Source: Symbiodinium natans | Lineage: Eukaryota; Sar; Dinophyceae; Suessiales; Symbiodiniaceae | Assembly: GCA_905221605.1 (NCBI GenBank) | Contig: CAJNDS010000280.1 | Span: 62,001-126,000, forward strand | Reading direction: 5' to 3' | Length of the DNA: 64,000 bases | In this document: positions 22,600 to 34,899 of the stretch, in pieces | Numbering within the stretch: position 1 is the stretch's first letter | Layout of the letters: each line of letters starts with the position of its first letter | Notes under the pieces: model-generated | Seen by the model: the letters and a program-made list of their open reading frames with translations, nothing else | Database searches by the model: none | What the model was told of the DNA's origin: nothing | Position numbers and translations under genes: made by a program

Positions 22600-24600
22600 C
22601 ACCTTACGGGACTCGGGACACAACCTGCGACCCAGACAAGACTCAGCGATGCCCCGAAAGACCCGTCCCATGGCCCCTTTAAGCATGGTAGAGGGTTAGC
22701 CAAAACTTGGGCAACAGGTGTTGTCATCGTGGTACACTCACCTGCAACCCCCCGTCAAAAGCAGACTACTCCCGACAGGGTCGTCATCACACGGCCTGCC
22801 TAGACATGAGCTGTATCGCAAATGGCATAAAGATCGCCAAATGGTTAAGGGTTCTGATGCTGGGTGGAGGATTTGGGGAGGGGTTTTGGAAGTCGCACAC
22901 TCTTCAACACAAGAAAGCCGAGATCACTGAGCTCTGAGTTGCCGGCGGCCCTCAGCGGCACCTCGCCGATGGAACATGGAAAACCCATTGGGCCATTGGG
23001 GCCCTGTTGTCACGGGTTGGAACTCCAAAAACTGTCTTCCCTGAACAACGGCTCTCAGGACGAGGAGGTCAAGGCCAGCTCGCCAATTACGCGGTACATC
23101 GGCACGCACCGCCAAGTGATTCAGAATCATCCATGCTACAGACCTTGCCGGTCAAGTGCATTGCTTTCGCGTCCAGTCCTTATGCACGGTACGTAGTAGG
23201 TAATGGAAGGTGGTCCTGCATTGCTCAGAGGACCTCCTCGGTCTTAGGAAGCTGTGGGGCGTTTAGTTTCGACATGCACATGCTTCGCATACCGGTCACT
23301 GATGCGACGTCCAGCCGAGGCCCCCACAACGAGGCTGGAAATGGCAGGAAGCTGACGGCGCATGCCCAGGCCCTGTCGCGAGGAGATCAAAATCTAGGAA
23401 GTCTAATGCTTAGATAAAGGCTTTGGCTTGAAGTGATGTTGATTGGTTTGTGAAGGATTGTGCGGGGGCACTGAGCCATGGAAGACCGTGAAAACCCCCC
23501 TGAGAAGGGGATCAAACAACAGAATTGCTAGCAACTCTGCTCTGGTCGCTCGCCTTCCTTCCTCGCCCCCCAAAGCACCTCAAGCATTACCCCAAATTGG
23601 GATTGTCCGCCGGCGTGGCTTTCTTCATCTTATCGAAATGATCTACGCAGGTTGCATTCGACTAGGTTCTCCGGTTTGCAAGAGCCCAGCCAGGCTTCAA
23701 TCAACAGCTGCTCAGACTACATTGCCACCTTGCAACTCCGCATATTGGACCCAAACTCGCAGCAAGCGAGCAAGCCACACTGACTGGAAGCTACTCGCAC
23801 AATGGCCAAGTTAGAGATGGAAGGCTTGCTCCATCCTACTCTGGGCAACTAAGCACCTCAGCTCCATCAAGCTGGGGTGAAAGGTTGTGTGCAAACTACT
23901 CGCACAACCCTGGAGCACTGGAGATGGTGCGAGACTGTGAGCTTCATGAGATGGCGTGCTGAGGGCAGCCGGCTGCCTAGAAAATGTTGAGCCGAGCCCC
24001 TTCAACCATGAGTAGCTTCCACCCTGCGAGTTGTCTTGAATGGTCCTTTGCAGACGCCCACAGAGTGCTCTTTTCACTATGGCTAAGGGTAGTAATTACC
24101 GATCTTCACATATCGGCATAATTCGGCATGATTCGGCATGGCATACTCTTCAGAGCCACTTGGCTGCGCCGGGGGCGGCTCTTGGCTAGTAATATTGTCC
24201 TTCAGGCAGCAACATTTCAAAAGCGAAGAGGACCTACCAGTAGCAGCTTGTTTTACGTCTTGGCTCTTCGTGCTTAGGGCATGGAGCTCATGGGTCGGAC
24301 ATGGTTGCAGGGATTCCTGCAATGTAGCAAGAAAACAGTCTGCCATGACCCCTCATTACCCGCAACAAGAATGAGCGGCTTACTTGTTTGAGCCTTAAAT
24401 TCCGGCGAAAACATCAGCCTCCTCAACCCTCAACCTATCAGTCTCCGACCCCGAAACCCCAAAAATGGAATCCTGAAAGCCCTAACCCTGAGACCCTCAG
24501 AAAGGCCGTCTAGAAAGCCCTAAGCTGAAAGAGTCACCAGCCCCTCTTTTAAGACTCGCCACGGTCACTGGAAAATTGCTGGGCCCTTTTCGCGGAGTTC
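22600..24600. other. No supported gene
   Basis: Short frames occur on both strands without recognisable motifs. A minus-strand frame around 22990-23060 (GRQFLEFQPVTTGPQWPNGF) might be coding. TTTAGGG-like patches occur near 24430-24490. Missing C-terminal residues of the aminotransferase may be encoded here in a short exon that I did not find. Confidence 0.35.
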
Positions 24601-24701
24601 GGTGAGCCCGGCCTTGACAAAGAAGCGCTTCAGATCTAGCTTGAGGCTTCGGTTGTATTGAGTAGTTGGGGTGAACTGGCCGTGAGTCGCTGAGGTCAAA
24701 C

Positions 24702-27700
24702 CTGCCTTCAGCCGCTTCGCCGCCTCGGCACACTTTGCTGGCGGCAGGTTGGCGTAACAGACACGGATCTCGCCAGGGGCGCCTGGCACCGGCGTTGGCT
24801 TTGGGCACAGGCGTAAGGGAGGACTCGGGGAAAGGGTAGATGTCAGGGTGTCGGGCGCATGTACTGTGTTGAGGCCTGTAGGGTTTCCTGTAGGGTTCTC
24901 GGGGCTTGATTAAAGGACCTCGACAGGGGAGTGTAGGTTTGCTCCACTATGGGGTCGGAGGTCTCTTGAGCTTCTCCTTCCGTTCGTTGTTAAGCGAAAC
25001 TGTGTGTGTGTGTGTCAATCCTGTCCTGCATGGGCTGTCCAGCACACAACACACGATTCTACAGCCCATGCAAGAGAGAAGGGTCAAGGATTTTCGGGCT
25101 GCAAAAATTCAACAGTCTTCCGATGAACTTTGCAGGGGCATTTCAGGGGCCCGTATTTTGTATTTTGGAGGATGTTGGCGGCCTAGGGTTCTTCTGCCAG
25201 ATCCTGCCCGACATTTGAATGTCGCCAAGAAATAGCGAGGCTTAGGGCTTAGGGCTCACATGCTGCCGGCTGGCCGCAGGCGGATCCAGGAATGGCGCAA
25301 ACGCGATGCCTCCGCCAAGCGGTGGAGTCAAGGAGGCAGCCCGTTGTCAATCGTAAGGGCTGTAACTAGTACAACACTCTCCACCTCAAACCCAGGGAGA
25401 TAGGGCCCTTTCGGAGTGACACAGGAATCATGTCCTCCGCATGTGCCTAGCCACCCTCCCATGCCAGCTTCCTCAAACCTTCAACCATTAGCAACGCGCT
25501 GAATCTGAGACTCAGACTTCTCGCTGAGCCATTCCACTACCCGCGTGTCCTGAGACTGAGGGATGCTGAATACTTGAAGCGCAGGCGCAGAGCGGCACTT
25601 TACTCAGGTTGGCCAATGTTCTCCCCAGGTCTCCCCATCTTTCCCCGAACTTTCCCCATGCCCTCTCGGAGGCCCCAACGTTCTGAAAGCCCTCAGGCAG
25701 CTTCGCCATGAGGTAGATCGCACCCGAGCCACCTTGCGGGTGTCTGGAGGTCGATTCTAGGCCCTAGGCGTCAGGACTACTCCATGTTCTTAGGAGTGTT
25801 GATGCAAGTCGACAGAATAAGCAGTGTGAGTTCGTCAAGCGGCTGAAGTTGAAGTAGGATATGAAGCCTCAGAGTGAGACCTGCAGAGAGAACTGCCCAA
25901 GTTGAGGGATTCAAGCAGCGGAACGGCGGCTGATCCTCGAAATCGCAACATATTCTCAACACAGCACTAACAAACCAAAACCACGCACAAGGATTCGTAC
26001 TCTGAGAATGATTCCCAAACCTGCAAGCAACTTGAACCCGAAGCCCTGAACCTGGAATGCCTGCACGTTGCATCCAACACGACACGCCTACACGCGAATA
26101 CACACATGCACACACACACACACATATCTAGAGCTCTCACAACTTCACCCCTTGGAATAGTGGAGGAGGGCTACCCTTGCCTGCCACACTGCCAGGGCCT
26201 TGGCAGCTGTCGAAGAACTCGCAGAAACTTTTTCAAAGAAGTGTTGGGTCAATGTGCGGCTTTGCCATGGGCTTGCACTCTTAAGGGTACCGAAGGTTCC
26301 TGAAAGCCTTCTTCCGGTACAGCTCCTTTCCAAGGCGGAGGCCCAGTGTCTCGGTCAAAGCTTCGATGACCAAGCGCTTGTTCTCCTTGAGGCCGCGCAC
26401 ACGGTCCTTCCTCGGCGGATTCAGAGGGCTTTCGGATGCTTCCTTTGAGCACCAGCCTGGCAACTTAGTAGCCTGAGTTTAAGGTTTGGGGTTTTACGGT
26501 CTAGGCCGTGCGAAGAAGGGAGATGATACGAAATGAGCATACGAGCACTTCCCTCAACACGTGAACACAGAACCTGAGTTGCATGCGTGCCACCAGACAG
26601 GACCACAAGCTACGAGAACTAGCAAGCTCCTCTCACTATGTTGAAGCCTGGGGTAGAACCCCAGCCATCCGGGCTTCTCACATGTTAATGCTGAGGCTGA
26701 AACACCCACTCGCGGCCAGCGCCAAGAGCTGCAAGGGCAACCTTGTCAAGCTAGGGCAGCTAGGGGGGCAAACAAGGCGGACGCAAACACAACCGTCATC
26801 AGCAAGTTCTAAGCCTTTTCTCGGGTTCTCTATCGATTTGTTGACCCCTGCGGTGCAGTCACAAGAGCATCCGCGAGCCAGTGAAGCTGGCTGAAGGTGA
26901 ATTGGACAAATTGGTGGACTGCGAAGCCCCCAATGAAGAATCATGGTGAACCCCTCCCACTCTGCCTTTTGGGAGACCACTGTGGGGCAGATTGCGATGG
27001 TATCCTGGACCTGCGCGTCATGATCACGCATGTGCGAAAGTTGAGCCTTTGAGGTGTCGGCGTCTTCAGGAAGAATCCGAAGAATCCGAAACCTAAAGCC
27101 AAGCTGTAAGGGCTTGTGCAATAGAGGTGCTTCTATTTAGTTTGGGTTGCGGGTCTATGGTGATTGGTGGTGGGTTTGATTGCTGAGAGGATCAGCTTAG
27201 ACAACTCGGACTCGAAACGGGTGGATGGATTGACTTTGCACTTGCAGAGATGACTCCCCAGCAAATCGGGTACTATATTGCCCACACTCACACGCAGCAC
27301 GACAACCACAACTGCGACCATTACGCCAGTTCGGCGATCTAGCAATCGAAGCCGGCACCGTCCCGTCTACTCGTGCGCAGAAGGGTTCCATTCCAGGCTC
27401 TCAACCAACTGCCAACTGTCTGGAAATTCGATGAGCAGATTCTAGACCCTCACCCTCACCCCCCTTTCCTACCACCCTAAGCCCCTAAACCCCCCCAACC
27501 CACCCCCACCCCCCCCCCTGACCGCCCAAGAAAAAGGAAAAGCCAACCCGTGATCTATGTTCACAAGCGAATACTCGAAGGAGCCAAGGGATGCACTTTC
27601 ATGAGCTCGGGGAGGAGACTGGGTGGAAAAGCCTGGGAGAAGAATGCGAGGCAAGTCCAGAGCTTCCGTTTCAGCTTGGAAGATTTCGGTGCTTTAGGGC

Positions 27701-30700
27701 TTTAGGGCAGGGAGGTCTGAGGGTGCTTTGATGTGCTTTGTGTTTAGGGTTTGGGGAGTCGGCTGTGAACTTGCATGCGGCGTAAGATCTAAAGAAGATC
27801 AGGCGCTCGGAGATGGGGTAAGGCCCGGGCCAAATAGCCTGCCACACGACCACATTCAAAACACCTAGGGCCTAGATGCTGAAGGTCCATATCTCCGGAA
27901 CGCAGATTCTTCTCAACTCTCCTTCGTACTGTTTTCAGATGTTTCTTCACACCTCTGGTGCTGTGTAAGTAAGTCCTACACGGATGCACATATTGACCTT
28001 AGCTCATGGCCCCGACTTCTGCTTCTCCCACGACCGTGCACGCAATCAAAGATCGGGCGCCTACGCGCCATCCCATCATTCCGAAAGCCTGCCCGTGCAG
28101 CTTGAAAACACTTCGCAGCGCCGAAAAGTTCTTATCGTGGTTTGGTGGCCTTTGCTTTCGAAATCGGCTTGCTCTCTTATTGTTGTTCTGATTACATAAC
28201 CGGAAACAGATGTAACTAAATGTTCATCGCGTGTTGAATACATGGACAAGTTCCCCAAACAAAGGGTGGACAAGAAGGGGTCCAATCTGAAGCATAAGAC
28301 GGGTCAAATCGTTCCCGCGCGGCGCACCTGCTGGACCATGGCTTTTTGCCTGAAGCTTGCGTACTCGCATTCTGGACGAAAAAGCGTGCTCTCGCCTAGG
28401 TGCGGCCGTCGCTGCAGATGCCATCCTCGAAACCGTCATCGCTTTGGGCTTCCGGGCTTAAGAAATGCAGAACTGTCGTCGCTTTTGGATGTTAGGGCGC
28501 GCGAAATGCGGACTTGTCGGAACTGAATCTAATGACCGAATTGGATATTCATATTGCAAAAGGTTGGTGGAATAAGCGGAGGGTCTCCGTTCACTTTAAC
28601 AAGAGACCGCGAAACCATGCAACCAAAATAGCAGGCACAAAAAGATGCCAACAAAACCCCTCACCTGAACCCAGCTTCTAGAACGGATGAATGGAAAATC
28701 GACGGCTGGGCTGGCCTTGCTAAAGGAGAAGACGTTCACCACGTGGTCTCCACTGATGCAACTATGGGCAGGATGCCCCTCCTGCCACAAAGGATCATCA
28801 AACAGTTTCACACTACTGCATCGATCCGGTGGTTAGTGTGGCATGACGGCAGACATTCACATGTTAACAAGGCCTGCGTGTTTGCCATGCTGCTATTCCA
28901 GTTGGATTTGCCAATCCTGTTGCACAAGTATGTTGGGACTAGGAAGTGTTGAATGGAATGAGCACAGGGTTGCTGAAGGTAACACCGGTTCCAAGCCTTT
29001 CAGCACAAAACCTCACCAATAAACCACAACATCGAAGCATTTTCGAGATTGTGAGGCTCAGCGGTTCCACTCAACTTTCATATGCTTGGAGTTGACAAAA
29101 GACGATGTGACGAGGTGGCAAAATGCCTCCTCGTAGGTGAAATGCTCATAGGTGTTGTCCATGACCAGCCAGGCGTTGTGCTTCTCGCACAGGGAAGACA
29201 ACCTTTCGAGCCTGCAGCTTTGCAGCTGCCCGCTACAGCTAAGCCTTCCAACTCTGAACCCCGCTTTCTAGATTCATGCAAACTATATTCTACGTCGGGG
29301 CTCCGAGAATACAGGTCCGTGCACTCCATGTCCATGGGGTCGCACCGAACCCCACTGCGTGACTAAACCAATCTTTGCGCAGAATTCCCCCTAGGCTGCC
29401 GGGCACTGGCTTGGGCAGGATCATGCCGGTTGGATTGCCAGGATTGACCTATGCAAAGAAATGGAACAAAGTTCAAGGCTCTTGACGAAAACCGGATGGA
29501 AGGTCGACGGCGCTGCAAGCTTTGGCAAGCCATATGTTCAATGCATCAGGTAGGGAAGGGGTCCAGAACGCATCCACTGCGCATATTGAGCTCTCCATCG
29601 TGCTCACTCACCCATCTGGCTTGAAAGAAGGTGGGCTCAGTTCTGCTAAGTGACCCAACCCAATCCAGCCGACCGAGCCTGTGTCCTATCCCCGGGCTGC
29701 AGAGAGTGGTGAACCTCACCCTGAACTGAACTTTCTTGCGGTGTCTTCCGCAGAGTCTGACACCCCACCCGTACTGACAAGCGCAGTTGAACTTGCATGG
29801 GTTTAGGAGTTTAGCCGTTCAGGGAGTTCTTTGTGTTCCATTAACCCCTTGTAGGGATGCTTCAGCACGATCCCCAAAGCTATATGTTGCGACGATAAAC
29901 GTGAACTTCAACATGCCTTCGCATATGCTCTCATAAGCTTGGCCATGTGCCACAGTGACCATGCGAATACGCTCGCCAGCTGGTGGCTCGCACAGCCTGG
30001 CCCAGATAGTCCCCCAGTAACAGCAAGCCAACACCAAAGTACGAAACCAGTTAGAGTGCAAACGTGTGCAAATACCTGCAGGGATGGTGATGACAGCATT
30101 TCGTACCAGTACCCGTGGCGAATTGGGTTCGCACATCTACGGAATCTACGGCAGCAGCCAGAGCCTGCGCAACATCATATGGTGGCGCTCTTGATTCTTG
30201 TAGTGGCAAGTGTAGGCCGAAGAATTACAGGTACAAGGGGGCGATTACATCCTCCAATCAAGCTTCTCTAAATCCAATTCTGGCCACCAAAACTCGGAGC
30301 AGAAAGCATGCCTCTTCTCCAACCAATCAACATCTGGAAGATACTCCTCGCACCGGCCATCATGATCATAAAAACGATGGGCACGACACGGCCATCTGTA
30401 GGGTTGCCGCGCCGAATCGCATACTTACACTCCCTGGCAGACGCAATCGTCCTCAATTTCTGCGGAGGTTTCGGAGAATATCGGAGATGAGCATGTTCTA
30501 TTCGGATGGCTGTGAGAGGCAGTGAGAATTGGGGGAAAGAAGACTTGATGTAAAGACTTTTGCCGGGCGCTGAAGCTCCTCGACTGCTCCTCAGGTTGCA
30601 CCGATATCGTTGCACGAGTGCTCCGCTTCTGTGCTTTTGTGGTATCTGGGTTTTGCCCTTTTGCAGCTACAGTACAGGCCCACAAGTGTATTTGTGGGTA

Positions 30701-32488
30701 CAACCCCTGGTAACGGCAATGCGGCAATGCAAAGATGCTGCTATTTTAAGCCAAAGCGCAGTCCGTCCAATGATAGTTAGCCATGGCAACAACAGAAAGA
30801 AGCCCGGCAGTCCTTGGTGCTGGGCGCCAGCACCACAGAGGCGTGGCCACCGGTCATCTGCAATGCCATCCTGCTTTTAAGGGTTTGGGCCCCTAAGCCC
30901 TCAACCCTGCCTTTTTACCCAGCTCAAGGGCTTAGGGTGCACGGCTTCTTCCGCCAACTGAACCCTGAGGGCTCGAGACCCTAAATTCAACACCTCAAGG
31001 CCTCTAGTGTCCACAGCTTCCAACGGTGACCCCTTCTGAACTTTCAGAAACATACATCTTCAACTTGAGGTCAGAAGCAAAAGCTCTGATCTGTCGAAGC
31101 GGCGCTGGCTGATCCGAACCAAAAGTGCATGTGCTTGCTAGCAGACTGCGGCTGCCAGGCTGAGATCGCGGCCGGTGGTTGAAGTAAAACGGGCTGAACA
31201 AAACAGCTGCATCCTCTGGTCAGCTTGCGTAAGGGGGAGGGATGCAAGCAGTCTCTCTCAAACGGGCCATAAGACCAAGCTAAGGCAGCTAAGGGCTGGG
31301 TTGTTGAGGGCTTTTCTGATGGTGTTGACGGCGACAGTTGCAACATTTTCATCGACTTGCGCCCAGGTTCAGTCCTTCGAGTCGAGCAAGGTGCACACCA
31401 AGTTCGTGTAGGCCTGGTTCGCTCCAGCGGTCACCATGACCTAGCAACGCGAGGTACTGAAATCGCGGTAGCAACGTCATTTTTTTTTCAGTTTCGATTG
31501 TTCTGAGGAATTCGGACCCTCGTTGAAACCGTGATGCTCGCCTCCACACCTTCCAAGCCGTTCTCCTTGCGCAGCTTCTCCTGGCAAGACCGGAACCTAC
31601 CTATTCTGCAATGTCCCATCTCGAGGAAGTCACTATGTCACTATGTGTCTCAGATTGAGAACCGAAGCCCGAAAGACTGGAGGCCTTCAGCGGTTGACAG
31701 GACCGATGTAACCTAAAAGTCATGAGCCCTGCACTCGGGCACCCCACGCTTTCTCGTCAGAAATGTGCTTCCTAAGCCCTTGCTGGATCCTTCAAAGCTT
31801 CTCGAAGAATCGGCCTCAGTAGGCTACTTTTTTCGTCAGCTTTCTCAGCTTCTTGTTTCAACTACGACAAGTCCCCTCAGCGATTGATTCGGCAATTGCT
31901 TGTTCGCTGTGAATCTCAAGCGGCACAATGCCGTCGCAACTCGCAACCAACATCATAGCAATGCGAGCAATCCAAGCCAATCCACCTGGGGCGCAGGCAA
32001 ACCATCATCTGCACCTAGGCACTGAGGGCTGCGGCGGAGCTAGCAGCTAGTTGGCAAGATGGTTTGCATGTGCTGAATAACATTGCTTCGACTAACGATT
32101 CGATTCTTCCGACGACGGAGCCCGGGGCCTGAACGCGCAGCAAGCCTGGCAAGCCTAAATTAGCTGCTAGGAGCGCGGCAATAAGAGTTCGTGTCGGGCT
32201 CGCCTGCCGCTTTCGCAGCTGCCTGGCTTGGAACCCGCAAAGGACGCGGAGAACCTTCATGACACCTTGAGGTCTTGATCCCGCTTCGATGCACCCTGCT
32301 CCTGCTGGGCAAGGCAGACAATGAAAACGATGCCGGAAAAGGAAATTTGCAGGCGAAGCCAAGGACTCTGTGCAGAAGTGAAGACGGTGCCCATTTCTCT
32401 AGCGCTGCAGAAGCTCTTTGCTTGCCTCGCTGGCAGCTGCTGGAGGGGCCCAATGCACAATGCCCTGCGCAAGAGACATGATGCCCTC
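24702..32488 (-). CDS. PLP-dependent class I aminotransferase, VAS1/ISS1-like, at least 20 tiny exons
   Basis: Reading 5' to 3', exons are: 32426-32488, 32180-32222, 32129-32154, 31542-31580, 31375-31440, 31173-31213, about 30804-30870, 29951-29996, 29405-29448, about 29133-29211, 28716-28781, 28061-28088, 27825-27838, 27597-27632, 26966-27010, 26704-26741, 26343-26410, 25691-25732, 25275-about 25340 and 24702-24782. Most consecutive pairs join in frame. Motifs appear in family order: AQGIVHWAPP, VTAGANQAY, SPFYFNHR, MALQMTGG, VNPGNPTG, AWLVMDNTYEHFTY, the PLP-lysine motif FSFSK, GMMGWRVG, VQDTIAICPTVVSQ, REWV, GAIYLMAKLPEG, RVCAIPGSACG and APGEIRVCYANLPP. This is a fold-type I enzyme; plant VAS1/ISS1 transaminates aromatic amino acids and methionine, so that substrate range is an inference. 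Every accepted acceptor is AG|G; most donors are GC. Gaps remain: the first exon(s), about four residues after 32180, a join between 30804 and 29996, and the C-terminal end. Confidence 0.85.
27825..27838 (-). CDS. 14-nt micro-exon of the aminotransferase (proposed)
   Basis: This segment lies between CAG|G and a GC donor. It supplies two bases to finish the Gly codon left by the 28061 exon, then Tyr-Leu-Ala-Arg, and ends in phase 0 for the 27632 exon (AFPPSLLPELMK). The resulting G-Y-L-A is what the family has after GWRVG. A longer exon reading into ALPHLR is the alternative. Confidence 0.55.
28061..28088 (-). CDS. 28-nt micro-exon of the aminotransferase (GMMGWRVG)
   Basis: Acceptor CAG|G at 28088 and donor G|GC at 28061. 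It encodes AFGMMGWRV plus the first base of Gly, the stretch that follows the PLP lysine in class I enzymes; the Arg is the conserved phosphate-contacting residue. It directly continues the frame of 28716-28781. Confidence 0.8.
28716..28781 (-). CDS. Aminotransferase exon with the PLP Schiff-base lysine
   Basis: Twenty-two codons starting EGHPAHSC and ending VVNVFSFSK. The final Lys is the expected cofactor-binding lysine. The exon ends exactly after it, at a GC donor (GCCAGC), and the acceptor is CAG|G. Confidence 0.85.
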
Positions 32489-32880
32489 CTGCGCACAGGC
32501 GCTCGCAAGCTAGAGGGTTTTAGACAGTTTGCAGTCCTTCCACTAGCCCATGCAAGGGCATGCTGTGACAGCTTCAGAACGCTAGCTTTGCTGGTTGCCT
32601 CGACGGGTTAAAAGGGTTTTTGAGAGGGTTCGGACAGTACAATCTGGAATCTGGAATCGCGAGCTCCGATACCTTCGACTCAAAAGCTCTGGATGCCATC
32701 CCCGACCAGGGATAGGGCGTGCCTTGCCCCGAAGCATCCTCTGCCTCAACTGAGAGGGAAAGAGAGGCAAGCTATGGAACACCATAGGACTCAAAGGAGA
32801 AGTGGAAGTAGACGAAGCAGAAGTCCTACTGAAAATAGTTGTCGTAGTGGTGGCTGTGGTGGCTGTGGTGGTTGGCGGTG

Positions 32881-32980
32881 GGTGGCGGTGGGTGGCGGAG
32901 GGTGGCGGAGGGTGGCGGAGGGTGGCGGAGGGTGGCGGAGGGTGGCGGAGGGTGGCGGAGGGTGGCGGAGGGTGGCGGAG
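32881..32980. repeat. 10-nt minisatellite GGTGGCGGAG
   Basis: Nine perfect head-to-tail copies (32891-32980) follow one degenerate copy and end at GGTTTAGGGT. A 10-nt unit gives a 10-residue translated repeat in all frames, so the frames across it (Gly/Trp/Arg or Pro/His/Thr rich) are not evidence for genes. Confidence 0.95.
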
Positions 32981-33290
32981 GGTTTAGGGTGGTGAGCGGT
33001 GAGGTGGTGGGTGGTGAGCGGTGGTGGGTGGTGCGCGGTGGTGGGTGGTGGTGGATGGTTGTGGGTGGGTGGTGGTGAGTGGTCGCGGGTCGCGGAGGTG
33101 GGGGTGGTGGTGGTCGTCGTGGTCGTGGTAGTGGTGGTTGCGGTGATGGTAGTGGCACCGGCAGTCGTCCAAGAGTGATCCTACACAAAAATCATCATCG
33201 TAGGAGCAGCAGTAACAGTACCAGTAGCACTAGAAGCAGGAGTAGGAGCAGCGGCAGCAGCAGTAGCAGTGCTGAGTTCGGCACATGGCG
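32981..33290. repeat. GGTG-rich low complexity, then AGC/GTA triplet-rich tract
   Basis: From 32981 to about 33160 the sequence is degenerate GGTGGTGAGCGGTGG-type, grading out of the minisatellite. About 33195-33280 is a degenerate triplet tract (AGC, AGT, AGG). No gene is supported across it. Confidence 0.8.
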
Positions 33291-33299
33291 ACGATGCAT

Positions 33300-34640
33300 G
33301 GCTCGTCTGTCAGTCGGATACGCTTGCTGGGCTGGAGCACCTTAATTCTTAACATGGAATCATGTAGAGGCTGAGGGCATGCAGACGGTTGGAACTTGGC
33401 ACATACTCTTTGACTCTCGGGAGCTGCATCAGAGCGAGCATGAAGGCCACCACGACCAGAGTTTGTAGTCAAAGGATTCTGAAGGTTCAACATGCTCAGG
33501 CCCCGCCTCTTGGCTGGAAGCCGACATGGCCGACTTCTGGCAGAAGAGGTACCTGCTCAGTCTGCGCGAGTGTGTGGAATTAAGGATGTTGGCAGATGAG
33601 TTTACCAAGAATCTTTAAGTCGCTTGGAAGTTGCACAGAAGAGCAGATCATGGTTTTGGCTGCCCCAAAAGCATTCACAAACTTGCCCTGCCTCGGGCCA
33701 GCTGCTCCAACTAGAGCTAGAGCTGACGCAAAGATGCGCCTGGCTCAGCTTCACAGGCTGCAAGACTTCAGCTTGCAAGTTTCGCTCAAGAGGGGTTCAG
33801 CCTCCCCAAACTGTGACAAGCAAGCAAAAAGGCGCCACAAGCCTGGTGGCCACTGCACGCGGCTTGCACGGACCAAGCATAGAAACCTCAACCCTGAAGT
33901 GAGCAGATACTGTGAAGGAGGCTGAGGTGTTCGTCTGCAAATGAGCTCTGAAAGACGATTGGCTTCCTAGCTGCCCACAGTTAGATAGAAACAAGTATAC
34001 AAGAATTCAGATGCCCCGAAGCAAAACACAAAGGGAATTGTGCAGATTGTTCAGGATGACATGGCCACGGCTCAGCTCCCTTCTCTGAGAGCATCATGCC
34101 CAGAAGCTGCGAGCCAGATCAGAGAGGAAAAGCGAGGCATACTTCGAAAATTCTGAATAGCTAACAGGGTTCAGGACTTGGGCTAACAGTGTTAAGGATT
34201 AATGAAACTCAAGCCCATGGCCGTGGCAGTCCAGGTTCATAACATGCTTGTCTGCGTGTCCACACGTCCCTTCGGTACTCCGGTACTCCTGCGGGTTATG
34301 GACTGGCAACTGTGGGGACAGAGGCGCTCCACATTCTTGTTCCCAGCTGCACCGCCAGGTTAATGCAATCCCCAAAGCCTCAGGGCACATGCCCTAAACT
34401 ACCCACTGCATCCGCGGACGGGACAAGCCCTTCTCCGGGAAGCAACATGCAGCGCGTGCGGATCCTCTTGTAGGTTGTGCAGTTCGCCAAAGCGACGAAG
34501 CTGGCTTTGGAGGCACGCAATTAGCAAACTATCACTCTTTTGTATCTTACAGCGCGCTGTTGCAAAGATATCTCTGATCCGATATCGCGACACGCAGCGC
34601 AGCAACCAATAACATTTCCACATTGCTCAACGAAGCTCGT
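33300..34640. other. No supported gene
   Basis: Mixed short frames without motifs or a consistent strand. I see nothing resembling an RNA gene. The missing first exon(s) of the aminotransferase could lie here or further right. Confidence 0.4.
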
Positions 34641-34651
34641 GAAACTTCTTG

Positions 34652-34800
34652 CTACTTAAAAATCTCGGTCTCAGGCACGGCTCCTGCTACGCTTCCCGGG
34701 CCGTGCAGCCCGAGCAGGCGTAAGAGATCCAAAAAGGCTTCAATGTCGACAAAGGCAAGCGAGCACGGAGAGCACTGGCACAGCTCTGAGAGCCCCCTCC
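34652..34800 (-). CDS. C-terminal exon of an unrecognised gene
   Basis: This minus-strand frame reads GLSELCQCSPC, then LAFVDIEAFLDLLRLLG, then HGPGSVAGAVPETEIFK, and stops at TAG (34652-34654). It is Leu-rich and helix-prone with coding-like composition. The 5' boundary is not clear. The function is not recognised. The gene would extend to higher coordinates. Confidence 0.45.
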
Positions 34801-34899
34801 CGTTTCCCTGTCCTGGGTACGAGCCTCAGTTTAGACGCCGGGGCTTCTGGGGCGTTTGGTTCGCTTCCTGGCCAGGGGATCACAGCAAAGTGCGGGAAT

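Noticed and set aside
32693-33188. Gly/Trp/Arg- and Pro/His-rich ORFs
   Set aside because: These are translations of the 10-nt minisatellite and GGTG low complexity; all frames stay open for compositional reasons.
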